Shown: in pieces, positions 16,971 to 26,307 of the stretch
How positions within the stretch are numbered: position 1 is the first letter of the stretch
Layout: each line of letters begins with the position of its first letter
Assembly (NCBI RefSeq): GCF_003024715.1
Contig: NZ_PYLO01000002.1
Span: forward strand, 124,001 to 188,000
Direction of reading: 5' to 3'
DNA length: 64,000 bases
From: Clostridium fessum
GTDB taxonomy: Bacteria; Bacillota; Clostridia; Lachnospirales; Lachnospiraceae
Translations under genes and position numbers: made by a program
Notes under the pieces: generated by a model
Told to the model about the DNA's origin: nothing
Seen by the model: the letters and a program-made list of their open reading frames with translations, nothing else
Database searches by the model: none

Positions 16971-18752
16971 CTACCACTGCAATTCTTGACTAATTTCTTT
17001 CAATTCAGAAATAACGGCATTTAATTCATCTGTCACTGATTCAACTAACTCACCAGTATCCGTTGGCTTAAAACTTTTAACTAATATACCAAAATCTTCT
17101 TGACTCCTTCCGTCACCATGTATATCTGGGGTCAATACAATTACTTTCTTTACTGGACGTATATTTAAACGTTTACCTTTACCACCAAAATGATAATCTG
17201 ATCGCGTATTATTATAATATGCTTGTAATTGTCCAATACTGGATCTCCCACCGTTTTCTGTCCAAAATGAATTAATTTTTCTGTATTTACATTCCAATAC
17301 AATTGCCCCTAAGTACCACTCTTTTTTAACATCATACACATGAATCAATATATCTGGTCTATTATGAATCTTTAAAGCTTCATGCGTTTCTGCTATATAA
17401 AGTGGCACCTCATGCGTAGTTTTTTTATTACTAAATACAAGAAGTGGTTGATCAAAAACCACTTTAAGAAGAATTTCTCCATCCGAAAATTGCATCACCG
17501 TCCCCGCTTTAAGAAACGGGAATAATATTTTCCCTGCAAATATATTATTCCATCCTCTAACATCTGGTTCGTATTTTCCCGATAATAAGTGACATATTCT
17601 AAAAAAGCACCACATTTCATATAAATAGCTACTTCTTTTCCATGTATAAGAAAATTCCGAATCAAATTCCACTTGAAATGTATCTTTCCTTAATTCAAGA
17701 TACATTTGATAAAGTGTATTATATCTTGTATCCATGATAAATGAATGTGGAATATATGCCTCTGTCACATCGCTCACTGAAAAATACCACTCTTTCGTTT
17801 TTAGAAGTGATGTTATTTTTTTTAATTTTCTAGCTACCATACGAAATTCCAATATGCTTTTTTCCCATTCATTTTTATACTGCTCTGTTTGTCCCGAATT
17901 AAAAGTTTTTGAATAATCATCCATTTCATCCAACAATACCAAAAATTGATTTAATCTTTTTTCGTAATCCAAAAGAATCATTTTTAGTAACCGGTTATCT
18001 TGAATATCATAATTAGTAACTTTTTCTGGCACTCTATAGGTAGCTTCTGATCCAGCTCTAGTTGCATACCTTCGAATACTCTCTTCATCAAACCTGCAGT
18101 TTCTGTTATTGCCTACGTTTTTATATTGTGTCATAATTTCACATCTTGGATTCTCAGCAATATCTATTAATGCAGCAAGAACAGTTTGTGCATATTTCTT
18201 TATTATGATAAAACTATATAATACCTTAGGTGGTACATCGCCATATTTTTGATTGCCAACTCCTATATTTCTTCGTACAATATCTTGCGCTAATCCCACC
18301 ATTTCCTTTTCAAGCTCATCTTTCATCATTGTCCATTCACCTACACTCATTGGTTTAGGTAAAACTTGAAAAGTACCATAGTACCATTTTTTGTAACAAT
18401 ATACCGAGATTTGAAACATATCTACACAAAGTGCATCGTATCCACTATTAACTTTATAAAGCGTAAACGGTTCCCTACTAGGCATCCTATAGACATGTCC
18501 CTTTTCGTCATATGCTATTTTCCTATCATCTATTGGAACAATATCTAATGCTTCTAAATATAATTTTGCCTCTGAATCTTCAGAGTCAAACAGTATCTCA
18601 ATCTCATCATTTTCTTCAATTGACAATGTTATTTCTTCCTGTGACCAAAGTTCTTTAGGATTACTTAAAAAAAATGTTGCATTCTGATAAGATACTTTCG
18701 GAAATTGTTTGATAACTTGTAATTTAAACGGCAAATCAGATACAATATCCAT
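16971..18752 (-). CDS. DUF2357/McrC-like PD-(D/E)XK nuclease of a predicted defence operon
   Basis: A 593-aa protein, third gene of a defence-like operon. The C-terminal 130 residues hold a PD-(D/E)XK nuclease core: Asp467 in RPDILIHVYD, then Glu487-Cys-Lys489 in AIVLECKYRK, with GQLQAYY after it as the QxxxY-type extension. The N-terminal and middle parts match the DUF2357 type (long helical region, RFDEESIRRYATRAG). McrC-like nucleases of this kind act with a McrB-like motor to cut target nucleic acid. The 17-base overlap with the ATPase gene indicates coupled translation. Locally AT-rich composition compared with pheST suggests horizontal transfer. Confidence 0.78.
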   Translation of the reverse strand: MDIVSDLPFKLQVIKQFPKVSYQNATFFLSNPKELWSQEEITLSIEENDEIEILFDSEDSEAKLYLEALDIVPIDDRKIAYDEKGHVYRMPSREPFTLYKVNSGYDALCVDMFQISVYCYKKWYYGTFQVLPKPMSVGEWTMMKDELEKEMVGLAQDIVRRNIGVGNQKYGDVPPKVLYSFIIIKKYAQTVLAALIDIAENPRCEIMTQYKNVGNNRNCRFDEESIRRYATRAGSEATYRVPEKVTNYDIQDNRLLKMILLDYEKRLNQFLVLLDEMDDYSKTFNSGQTEQYKNEWEKSILEFRMVARKLKKITSLLKTKEWYFSVSDVTEAYIPHSFIMDTRYNTLYQMYLELRKDTFQVEFDSEFSYTWKRSSYLYEMWCFFRICHLLSGKYEPDVRGWNNIFAGKILFPFLKAGTVMQFSDGEILLKVVFDQPLLVFSNKKTTHEVPLYIAETHEALKIHNRPDILIHVYDVKKEWYLGAIVLECKYRKINSFWTENGGRSSIGQLQAYYNNTRSDYHFGGKGKRLNIRPVKKVIVLTPDIHGDGRSQEDFGILVKSFKPTDTGELVESVTDELNAVISELKEISQELQW

Positions 18753-20733
18753 ACGACTCTAACTCCTTTTGTTTCTGCTGCACAATATCTCTACAAATAC
18801 TAAACTTAGATAAATCATGGTATTTATCAAAAATTAAATAGATATTATTTTCACTTTTTTCATCTAGAATTTCTCCCAACTGATTCTCTGGTCCACGAAC
18901 TTTTGTGAGAACTCTTTGTGCGATCTGTAAATCTATTCCATCCGAATAAGAAAACTCACCTATTCCTGATTTTGGTAAATTCCATAAGTACATTTCAATA
19001 CTTTTTACTATTCTTGGTCCCACACCATATTTTGAATTTGCCGAATGCAATAATGTATGTATATCCCATAATAATTGATGTACTAACTGCATATCCTCAT
19101 CCGAGTTTGTAACTGTAATAGAATTATAATCATCTATCGTCCAATTGATATTTCCTAACGAAGCATATTTCGTTTTCGTCCACATGTTAGCATAGTTCAA
19201 AACGTCTAATTGTATTACATTTGCGCGATCCAAAACTTTATCTGAAAAATGATATGTAGATTCATCGATATTTACAGTTCCAATAAACTTAACATTATCC
19301 CCTATCTTAATTCTGTTTGGATACTCTGTTGAATTATACAATCTTCCACTATATTGCTTATCATATAATTGCAATTCTCTCTGGTTTGCAGGTCGTTCCA
19401 AAAGTGACAAAAATTGACTAAAATAATGCTCCACTCTTGCCAAATTCATTTCATCAAAACAAACAATAAATAACTTATTTTTATTTTCTTCTTTTTGAGC
19501 TCTAACCAGAAAATCGACAAATCCTGAATCCGATGCTCGATATACCATATGAACTAAATCAACATATCCTAACAGATCAGAATCATCATTCCATGATGGT
19601 CTTACTGGAATAAACAACAATCTATTTTCGTCTGGGTTGCCTGTATTATTAATTCCCAATGCACGTGCATAGATATCTACAATCGCAGATTTTCCTGTTC
19701 CACTTAGGCCTGATAAAATAACTAAACTACTACATTTAAGCGCTGTATGAATATTCACAAAATCTTTCACATTATAAAACAAATTACGCTTTTGACTATG
19801 ATAATCCATAGATTTAATTATCAAGTCATCTGTTTTTTCACTCACATCTATCTCTATCAGTTCTTCTTCCCATTTGGTACTTTCTGCATTTGCAGAAACA
19901 TTTTCTCTCATCTTATTAGAATTATTTTGCAAATCTATTTCCACGCGTTCTCCTATTTTTTCAACAGAGGATGTTTTTAACAATTTATCTTCCACTTTTG
20001 CATATATCTCTTCCGGAATAAACATAAGTGTCGGATTTAGCGATGCTTGATAAACCCAAAACTCATCAAATTCATCAATATTAACAATTGCAATTTTGTC
20101 ACATTCAATGATTAATCCACCTTGCGTATTATGTCTATTGTCAATAACGTGTCCAATAGCATACATTGTTCCATCATCGTCCAACCAAATTACAAAAGAT
20201 GGCGTAAACGCATCTGGATAATAGCCATATGTACTCCCAACGGGTTTTTTATTTTTTAAAAACTCAATAAATTCTTCTTTGTTTTCATATTCTCGAAATA
20301 GGCTCCATTTTCGCTCTAATTCCCATTCACGTGAGGTATCATTATTTTTAGAGCAAAATACTGGCACTGCATAAAAATAAGTGTCCCTGGTGATTTTTTC
20401 AGGACGTTTTACCAAACTTGTTTTTCTATTTCCCAAATTAGCATGTCCTTCTTCATTTACCCTGTATGAATAAACAAATAGTTTATCTTTCACAGTCTCT
20501 TCAAAATTGTTAATCCGTTCTTCTTCTGACGAATATTCATCATCATTTATTTCAGAATCATCTTCAAATGAACTAATAAAACCCGACAGAAAATTAGGGC
20601 TTTCCTGCGGTAACAAAAGCGATTTCACTCTATACTGAATATAAGACCCTTTATTAATAAAAACGTTATCCCTCCCATAAGATTCATCCACACTTGCTAA
20701 AATTCCAATATACTGTCTATCTTGAATATCCAT
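18736..20733 (-). CDS. McrB-like AAA+ ATPase with N-x-D motif
   Basis: A 665-aa protein. The first 330 residues are unassigned, probably a specificity/sensor region rich in Asp and Glu. The AAA+ core follows: Walker A GLSGTGKS at 342-349, Walker B LFIVCFDE at 421-428, and the signature GTVNIDEST at 486-493 with a DR pair at 502-503. McrB proper has MNxxD at this place; here it is N-I-D, as in the NxD branch of McrB-like motors. It overlaps the coiled-coil gene by 1 base and the nuclease gene by 17. A motor driving the DUF2357 nuclease is the likely role. Confidence 0.82.
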   Translation of the reverse strand: MDIQDRQYIGILASVDESYGRDNVFINKGSYIQYRVKSLLLPQESPNFLSGFISSFEDDSEINDDEYSSEEERINNFEETVKDKLFVYSYRVNEEGHANLGNRKTSLVKRPEKITRDTYFYAVPVFCSKNNDTSREWELERKWSLFREYENKEEFIEFLKNKKPVGSTYGYYPDAFTPSFVIWLDDDGTMYAIGHVIDNRHNTQGGLIIECDKIAIVNIDEFDEFWVYQASLNPTLMFIPEEIYAKVEDKLLKTSSVEKIGERVEIDLQNNSNKMRENVSANAESTKWEEELIEIDVSEKTDDLIIKSMDYHSQKRNLFYNVKDFVNIHTALKCSSLVILSGLSGTGKSAIVDIYARALGINNTGNPDENRLLFIPVRPSWNDDSDLLGYVDLVHMVYRASDSGFVDFLVRAQKEENKNKLFIVCFDEMNLARVEHYFSQFLSLLERPANQRELQLYDKQYSGRLYNSTEYPNRIKIGDNVKFIGTVNIDESTYHFSDKVLDRANVIQLDVLNYANMWTKTKYASLGNINWTIDDYNSITVTNSDEDMQLVHQLLWDIHTLLHSANSKYGVGPRIVKSIEMYLWNLPKSGIGEFSYSDGIDLQIAQRVLTKVRGPENQLGEILDEKSENNIYLIFDKYHDLSKFSICRDIVQQKQKELESYGYCI

Positions 20734-21659
20734 TAGTTGTTTCCTCCTACCTTTGTAATTAACATATTCGTATTACGTGCAATAATCACTTTTCCTTTTG
20801 CCAGATTCTTTATTGTTTTGGTCTCTGAATAACTAAAATCGCTTTCTGCAATCCAAACCTCACTGTATTTTATCCAGTCAATTGTTTCTACATAATCATT
20901 CTTCCATTCACAAATCCATTCAACATTATAAAATGGAAACATTTCTTTATCAATTTCTTTCTTGGAGAAGCATAAGACTTTGGGGGCATTTTCATACATA
21001 TTTTTATATTTTTCTATTTCTGTTCCCATTTTTGCAAGTTTCTGTTTCTGTTCATGTATTTCATTGTTTAGTTCTTCTATGGTATCCTCCATCAATGTCT
21101 TATTCCTAAGTTCTTCTGCATTTTTTGCCTCTAATTTGATATTTTCCCTTTTCAGTTGTTCTATTTCCTTTTTATAATTGTCATTTGCTATTTTATAGCT
21201 TTGTATCGTAGCTTGTAATTTTTTTATACGTTCCTGTTGTTTTTTTATAACTTGAGTATCGTCTTTATCATCCGTTTTGATACTATCCTCTATTTCAATA
21301 CCATCTTGCACATTCTCGTTTTGTTTTTGTTTCTCCAATATAGAAATTTCAATATCTTTTAGCTCCCTTTCAGCTTCTTCTTTACTTACACCTCCTTCAA
21401 GCCACTTTTGGGTAAGTTTACTCTCCAGAATATCTTCATCTAATTCTGATAAGCATTTCAAAAAAATCCCACTTTGAAAACCTTTTCCTCGTTTTCTTTT
21501 GGTCATTGCTGCTGCTAATATTGATGGGGGTGCTTGGCTAACATTTTTTGCAAACCCCGGCACAGTAAATCCTTGCATTCCTGCTTTTCTTAACGTATCC
21601 TGTAATGCTTTCCCTGTCAAAATCTTTACTATTCTTTGTGAAAATTCGAGTTCTTCCAT
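20733..21659 (-). CDS. Coiled-coil protein, first gene of the McrBC-like operon
   Basis: A 308-aa protein with three parts. The N-terminal globular region (1-100) is basic (TKRKRGKGF). A long charged coiled coil spans about 100-225 (KKQQERIKKLQATIQSYK, IEQLKRENIKLEAKNAEEL). The C-terminal alpha/beta domain (about 230-308; PKVLCFSKKE, SEVWIAESDF, GKVIIARNTNMLI) looks like a small Rossmann-type fold, perhaps DUF2325-like. No enzymatic motif is visible. Coiled-coil partners accompany several McrBC-type systems, where they may sense the target. A TATAAT-like -10 lies at 21714-21719. The function is inference. Confidence 0.65.
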   Translation of the reverse strand: MEELEFSQRIVKILTGKALQDTLRKAGMQGFTVPGFAKNVSQAPPSILAAAMTKRKRGKGFQSGIFLKCLSELDEDILESKLTQKWLEGGVSKEEAERELKDIEISILEKQKQNENVQDGIEIEDSIKTDDKDDTQVIKKQQERIKKLQATIQSYKIANDNYKKEIEQLKRENIKLEAKNAEELRNKTLMEDTIEELNNEIHEQKQKLAKMGTEIEKYKNMYENAPKVLCFSKKEIDKEMFPFYNVEWICEWKNDYVETIDWIKYSEVWIAESDFSYSETKTIKNLAKGKVIIARNTNMLITKVGGNN

Positions 21660-21921
21660 TACTTCTCCCTTGTTCCCTGCTAATTACGCATTCAAAATTT
21701 TTGTATTAAGACTATTATACACCATCTATTGTTATAGGGAAAGAAAAAGCAAGCCCTATCTAAGAACTTGCTCTTTCATTTCTAAGCATATATCATCTCT
21801 TTATCCACAATCTCCCTTGCACACGCTTGTATATTGTTCATTCTTGCTATTCTTTTTAATTCTACCAGCAGACAGCATCTCTTTTTATGCAAGGTTATCA
21901 TTTTATCAACTGTATAAGCAC
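21660..21921. other. Intergenic region upstream of the McrBC-like operon
   Basis: AT-rich. Apart from the -10-like TATAAT (minus, 21714-21719) for the defence operon I see no gene or clear site. Confidence 0.4.
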
Positions 21922-21957
21922 GCAAAAAAGCACCAGCCAACTAAGTGACTGATGCTT
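21922..21957 (-). terminator. Terminator of the iadA unit
   Basis: Minus strand AGCATCAGTC pairs with GGCTGGTGCT (10 bp including G-U pairs) across 8 bases, then TTTTTTG. Confidence 0.75.
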
Positions 21958-21974
21958 CTCACATCTGATATCCT

Positions 21975-23123
21975 TTATTTTTTATAAACTGTATTCCCTT
22001 TTGCAATCACTTCAACAAGCTGAAGTTCCTGGTCGAGAATACAAAGATCCGCATCATAGCCTTCTTCAACCTTACCTTTTCCCTTAAGACAAAGAATATC
22101 TGCTGGATTCGATGTAATTGTAGAAATTGCTATTTCTAAAGGAATTTCTGTTTTAAATACACATTCCTTTACTTCCTTCAGAAGGCAGCTGGACTGTCCA
22201 ACGCCCATTCCAAGGAATTTGCCATCACTACTGTACATCGGAAGGCTTCCCTGCCCGTCAGAAGAAATTGTTATGCGGTCAGGATTTACTCCTGCATCTA
22301 ACATCCGTTTGATACCATTACATACACGTACCTCATCACAGATAGTTTCCCAATAGTCAATATCTTCATTTCCAGTAAAGTCTACTGCTCCGCCTTTCAG
22401 TGCATACTCAATCGACTTGCCAAAAAGCATCTCATTTCGATTGATATGTGTTGGCAGTATTTGAGTTGCCGGTATCTCTGTCTCATCGACTACTCGTTCA
22501 ATCAGATCTAAGCATCTCGGACTATCGCCCAGATGAACATTTACAATGCCAGCTTTCCCGGAAAGAACACCACCAAGCCTTGTATCCGCAATGACACGTG
22601 CAAATTCCTCGAAAGTCGGCTGTGAAGAACGATGATCAGAGATCGCGATTTCTCCCGTTCCAATGATTTCCTGAATCATCATAATATCTTTCACAATACT
22701 GTCAGTCAACGTGCGGACCGGAATCTGATAACTTCCGGTATAACAGTATGCAGACATTCCCTGCTCATTCAATCCTTTTGTCTTTGCAACCAGTGCACAC
22801 ATATCACGACCGATTCCATCTGTTCCAAGGCAGCCAACAACGGTTGTCACTCCAAACTTCGTAAGTCCTTCCATGGTTGCTTCCGGAGTACGATTGGCGA
22901 ATCCGCCTTCGCCACCGCCTCCGAGTACATGAACATGACTATCAATGAATCCCGGAGTTAAAAGTAGCCCCTCTCCATTGATCCTTTCTGCCTCAGAAAG
23001 AAATCCGTCTGCGGATATAGAACCCGCATCTTTAATCTTAACAATCTTATCATTGATTATAAGTACATCTTTTTTCCCCAGATGCTGTGGCGCATAAACA
23101 TCAATATTCTGAATTAATTTCAT
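21975..23123 (-). CDS. iadA: Beta-aspartyl-peptidase (isoaspartyl dipeptidase)
   Basis: Zinc amidohydrolase (about 382 aa) that removes isoaspartyl residues from the N-terminus of dipeptides. The metal motif HVH is in TPGFIDSHVHVLGGGGEGGF; the glycine-rich loop after it and the following RTPEATMEGL are typical of IadA. ILPTHINRNE supplies further metal histidines and TISSDGQGSLP the catalytic Asp. An in-frame GTG lies one codon upstream, but ATG at 23123 with GGGAG 9 bases before it is better. That ribosome site falls within the edge of the dispersed repeat. Co-directional with a YfcC transporter, suggesting peptide salvage. Confidence 0.92.
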   Translation of the reverse strand: MKLIQNIDVYAPQHLGKKDVLIINDKIVKIKDAGSISADGFLSEAERINGEGLLLTPGFIDSHVHVLGGGGEGGFANRTPEATMEGLTKFGVTTVVGCLGTDGIGRDMCALVAKTKGLNEQGMSAYCYTGSYQIPVRTLTDSIVKDIMMIQEIIGTGEIAISDHRSSQPTFEEFARVIADTRLGGVLSGKAGIVNVHLGDSPRCLDLIERVVDETEIPATQILPTHINRNEMLFGKSIEYALKGGAVDFTGNEDIDYWETICDEVRVCNGIKRMLDAGVNPDRITISSDGQGSLPMYSSDGKFLGMGVGQSSCLLKEVKECVFKTEIPLEIAISTITSNPADILCLKGKGKVEEGYDADLCILDQELQLVEVIAKGNTVYKK

Positions 23124-23130
23124 CACAAAT

Positions 23131-23199
23131 CACTCCCACTGAGACAAATTTGCTATTACTCGCCACCAAAAGAGGTGGGAGTCTTCTCGACTGAGATAA
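23131..23199. repeat. Structured dispersed repeat, copy 2 (terminal part only)
   Basis: ACTCCCACTGAGACAAATTT at one end, CTCGACTGAGATAA at the other, CCACC-AAAAGA-GGTGG hairpin inside. It fills almost exactly the gap between the YfcC stop and iadA start and supplies the iadA ribosome site on the minus strand. Confidence 0.7.
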
Positions 23200-23209
23200 A
23201 ATACATATT

Positions 23210-24730
23210 TTAGAATCCAATTCCAACTGCAACAAGAACTGTAATGATTGCACCAATCATTAAGACACCAAGGAATTTCCACATGAATTTAATCCAGTTA
23301 GACCACTCAATCTTTGCAATTGCAAGAGATCCAATCAAGCATCCGGATGTAGGAACAATCAGGTTTGTAAATGCATCACCAAGCTGGAATGCAACTACAG
23401 CTGTCTGACGCGAAACACCTAACAGGTCTGACAGCGGAGCCATGATCGGCATTGTGATGGCAGCCTGTCCTGTTCCGGATACAACGAAGAAGTTAAATAC
23501 GGACTGGAACAGATACATAAGTACGGCTGCAACTGCTCCGGAAACTCCAGACAATGCATTTGAAATATTATACATAATTGTATTAATAACTGTAGGTGTT
23601 GTCGGATCAGAACCACCAAGAACCTGCATGATTCCCTGTGCCATAGCAACGACAAGGGCAGCACCGATCAGGTCTTTTGCTCCATCTTTGAAAGATGTTG
23701 CAATATCATTCAGTTTCATATCATTCAGTTTAAAGATAACTCCAAACACACCGGAAACAATTCCCATAATAAAGAACTGTGTTGCAATCTCCGGCATGTA
23801 GTATCCCTGAGTCATAACTCCCCAAACTACCCATACTACTGTAACAGCCAGTGTCAGAAGGGCTAAAATGTGTCCAAGACCAAATGAATGTCCTTCGTCA
23901 ATTCCTGTTGTTTCATTCTGCTCACGGAAATATGAATCCGTCTTATATGCGATTGAGATTGTCGGATTCTTTTTAATCTTTGATGCATAGAACATAGTCA
24001 TTCCACAGCCGAGTGCTGTAAATACGACCCACATTACCATACGGAATCCTGCACCGGAGAATACGTCAATACCTGCAATACCCTGTGCAATGCCTACAGA
24101 GAACGGATTCATCCAAGATGAACCGAAACCAATCTGTGTGGCAACATAAGTAACAAGAACTGCGATAACTGAATCATATCCAACTGCTACAAACAACGGA
24201 CAAAGAATCATAGTAAACGGAAGCGCTTCTTCTCCCATTCCGAAAACTGCTCCACCAAGAGAAAACAGTACGAAAAGTATCGGAATCAGTAGTTTTTCTG
24301 CTCCCTTGGCCTTACGGATCAATCCGATCAATCCAGATTCAATCGCACCTGTACGGATCATGATACCAAATGCACCACCTACTACCATAAGGAATGCGAT
24401 AATCTCGATTGCAGAACTATTTACGATTCCGTTATACATATAGTTGAAGAATCCTGTTCCACCATCTCCGCTAAAGAGTGCTACTCCTTCTGTTACTACA
24501 TTTCCTGCATCATCTGTCAGATACTGGAAACTTCCGTCCTTGATTACTGTACGGGTTTTCTCAACACCATTGATCATATATGAAATATCCTGTGTTTCGT
24601 AAAATCCCTTTGGTACAAGAAATGTCAGAAGTGCTGCGATAACAACTACTAAAAAGATGATAATGTAGGTATCTGGCACTTGGAATCCCTTGTTAAAGGA
24701 CTTTAGCCCTTTTTCTTCTTTTTGGCTCAT
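23210..24730 (-). CDS. YfcC-family membrane transporter
   Basis: Integral membrane protein (506 aa) of the YfcC/DcuC-like family, thought to carry amino acids or dicarboxylates; the substrate is not settled. There are about 12 hydrophobic segments. The conserved blocks GMGEEALPFTMILCPLFVA and VVSGTGQAAITMPIMAPLSD are present (about 160-180 and 415-435), as is FQLGDAFTNLIVPTSGCLIG near 455. Between TM1 and TM2 is an 80-residue external loop (GVEKTRTVIKDGSFQYL). It precedes iadA, so an aspartate or isoaspartyl-peptide substrate is a reasonable guess from context. Confidence 0.87.
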   Translation of the reverse strand: MSQKEEKGLKSFNKGFQVPDTYIIIFLVVVIAALLTFLVPKGFYETQDISYMINGVEKTRTVIKDGSFQYLTDDAGNVVTEGVALFSGDGGTGFFNYMYNGIVNSSAIEIIAFLMVVGGAFGIMIRTGAIESGLIGLIRKAKGAEKLLIPILFVLFSLGGAVFGMGEEALPFTMILCPLFVAVGYDSVIAVLVTYVATQIGFGSSWMNPFSVGIAQGIAGIDVFSGAGFRMVMWVVFTALGCGMTMFYASKIKKNPTISIAYKTDSYFREQNETTGIDEGHSFGLGHILALLTLAVTVVWVVWGVMTQGYYMPEIATQFFIMGIVSGVFGVIFKLNDMKLNDIATSFKDGAKDLIGAALVVAMAQGIMQVLGGSDPTTPTVINTIMYNISNALSGVSGAVAAVLMYLFQSVFNFFVVSGTGQAAITMPIMAPLSDLLGVSRQTAVVAFQLGDAFTNLIVPTSGCLIGSLAIAKIEWSNWIKFMWKFLGVLMIGAIITVLVAVGIGF

Positions 24731-24768
24731 TTTTGAGTCTCCTTCCCATTTTTTTGATATACCATATT

Positions 24769-24796
24769 AGTCTACCATAGAATGCTAAAAAGCCAA
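24769..24796 (-). promoter_or_regulatory. Probable promoter of yfcC-iadA
   Basis: Minus strand TTGGCT (24791-24796), 16-base spacer, TAGACT (24769-24774), about 40 bases upstream of the start. Confidence 0.45.
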
Positions 24797-24875
24797 CTAA
24801 AAATTTACATGTTTTTTGTCATTTTCCTGTATTTTTATACACCCAAAAATGGAATTGGCTCTGGTAATGCAAATC

Positions 24876-24899
24876 ATGACCACTGGCTTAGCCAGTGAT
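24876..24899. terminator. Small hairpin after the 40-aa gene fragment
   Basis: CACTGGCTTAGCCAGTG palindrome directly beyond the stop codon at 24899. No strong T-run, so terminator function is uncertain. Confidence 0.4.
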
Positions 24900-25021
24900 T
24901 AGACTGCGCCTTCCGGAACCTGCGGAAAGGCCAGATCCTCAATCGTGCCATACTGAAGAGCCGCATTTCTCTCATCCTCTGCCCAAAGTTTGCTTGGATG
25001 ATTGGAAAAATTGATAAACAT
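24899..25021 (-). pseudogene. Truncated MFINFSNHPS-type protein
   Basis: A 40-codon frame starting MFINFSNHPSKLWAEDERNA, with a strong AGGGGG ribosome site 7 bases before the ATG. The N-terminus resembles a family of about 120-140 residue Clostridial hypothetical proteins with the same opening, sometimes annotated as CRISPR-associated-like. Here the frame stops after QVPEGAV, so it is either a truncated relic or a very short protein. It lies 19 bases after the acylphosphatase gene. Confidence 0.5.
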
Positions 25022-25040
25022 AGTAACATCCCCCTCGTTT

Positions 25041-25304
25041 TTATCTTATCTTAAATCCCCGTTCTTCTTCACAGGGAATCTCTGTGATCTCCATATCCGC
25101 CACGTTGATCCATCTCTGCTGCTGAATCCTAGCTAACATTTCCCGAATGGAAACTTCGCTTCCCTGCACTTCCATCTCCACTCTTCCGTCCCACAGGTTC
25201 TCCACCCAGCCGGCCAGGCCAAGGGACTGGGCGATATAAAAGGAGCGGTAGCGGAAGCCGACGCCCTGGACATCACCTGAAAAAAAGATGTGTTTTCGTA
25301 CCAT
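25041..25304 (-). CDS. acyP: Acylphosphatase
   Basis: Small cytosolic enzyme (87 aa) that hydrolyses the acyl-phosphate bond, for example of acetyl or carbamoyl phosphate. The catalytic Arg18 is in VQGVGFRYR and Asn36 in GWVENLWDG, both at the expected places. DMEITEIPCEEERGFKIR is the family C-terminus. The start lies 4 bases after the oxidoreductase stop, so it is probably co-transcribed with the two dehydrogenases upstream. Confidence 0.93.
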   Translation of the reverse strand: MVRKHIFFSGDVQGVGFRYRSFYIAQSLGLAGWVENLWDGRVEMEVQGSEVSIREMLARIQQQRWINVADMEITEIPCEEERGFKIR

Positions 25305-25307
25305 AAT

Positions 25308-26282
25308 TTACATCTCCTCCGGATACTGAAATCCCCATTCTTTTCTGAATTCCGTCATCATATCCATCACATCTTTTGTATAATCCAAATGCATGCATTC
25401 TGCATCCCCACGGATGGCTTTCTCCATATCCGCCAGCTCATAGGCCAGCGCATCTGCATGCTCACCGGTCTGAATCACTTCCGTTTCTCCGGAATCTGTA
25501 TAGGTGATTCTCGCTTCCCAGGCTCTCGGATATTCCATGATTTCTATATATCCCTTTTCACAGGATACCATGCCTCTTTTCGGCTGCTTGGAATGCAGCG
25601 ACAACATGACAGATGCCATCTGGCCTTCCTGATTCATCAGCAGCAATCCTGCCTGTTCATCCACTCCTGTAGGTGCCGGTTTTACCTGGGATAAAAGCTG
25701 ATCCGGCTTGGAATCCATAAACCACCGAATAAAGGAAAGCGCGTACACCCCGATATCCAGCATGGCACCTCCTGCCAGGTTTTTATTAAAAAAGCGGTTG
25801 TTCATATCATATTCTTTGAAGCTTCCAAAATTCATAGTGATCAGATTCACCTTTCCAAGTTTCCCTGACTCAAGAATCTCTTTAAGCTTTTTATAAATCG
25901 GCATATGATAAATCGTCATGACCTCACCTATGACAACACCCTTTTTATCCGCCAGAGCAATTGCCTCATCCAGTTCCCGGCTGTTTAAGGTGATAGATTT
26001 TTCGACCAGAATGTGCTTTCCATTCTCAATTGCCCTGCGCATAAAATTAATATGGGTATTATGGGGAGTTGTGATATAGATTACATCAATATCCGGGTCT
26101 GTAAACATGTCATTATAATTATCATATACCTTTTTTATCCCATATTTTTCTGCAAATGCAACCGCTTTCTCATGGGTTCTGTTACCCACCGCATCGATGT
26201 TTCGCCCGTTTTTCTTTAAGGCCACGGCCATTTCATTTGCAATCACTCCGGTTCCAAGAACTGCCCATCTGATGTTCTGCAT
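25308..26282 (-). CDS. Gfo/Idh/MocA-family NAD(P)-dependent oxidoreductase
   Basis: A 324-aa cytosolic oxidoreductase. The Rossmann motif is VLGTGVIANEMAVAL (about 8-22) and the family's EKP-like catalytic block is GKHILVEKSITLN near 90. The C-terminal half is the GFO_IDH_MocA_C alpha/beta domain, with the conserved GGAMLDIGVYAL (about 170-181). Usual substrates are sugars, inositols or trans-dihydrodiols; none can be assigned here. It sits between a zinc alcohol dehydrogenase and acylphosphatase in one likely operon. Confidence 0.9.
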   Translation of the reverse strand: MQNIRWAVLGTGVIANEMAVALKKNGRNIDAVGNRTHEKAVAFAEKYGIKKVYDNYNDMFTDPDIDVIYITTPHNTHINFMRRAIENGKHILVEKSITLNSRELDEAIALADKKGVVIGEVMTIYHMPIYKKLKEILESGKLGKVNLITMNFGSFKEYDMNNRFFNKNLAGGAMLDIGVYALSFIRWFMDSKPDQLLSQVKPAPTGVDEQAGLLLMNQEGQMASVMLSLHSKQPKRGMVSCEKGYIEIMEYPRAWEARITYTDSGETEVIQTGEHADALAYELADMEKAIRGDAECMHLDYTKDVMDMMTEFRKEWGFQYPEEM

Positions 26283-26307
26283 GTATCTCTTACCTTTCTT
26301 TATCCAA

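Noticed and set aside
24899-25021. CRISPR-associated gene
   Set aside because: The MFINFSNHPS start is sometimes annotated that way, but there is no array or cas gene nearby and the frame is truncated.
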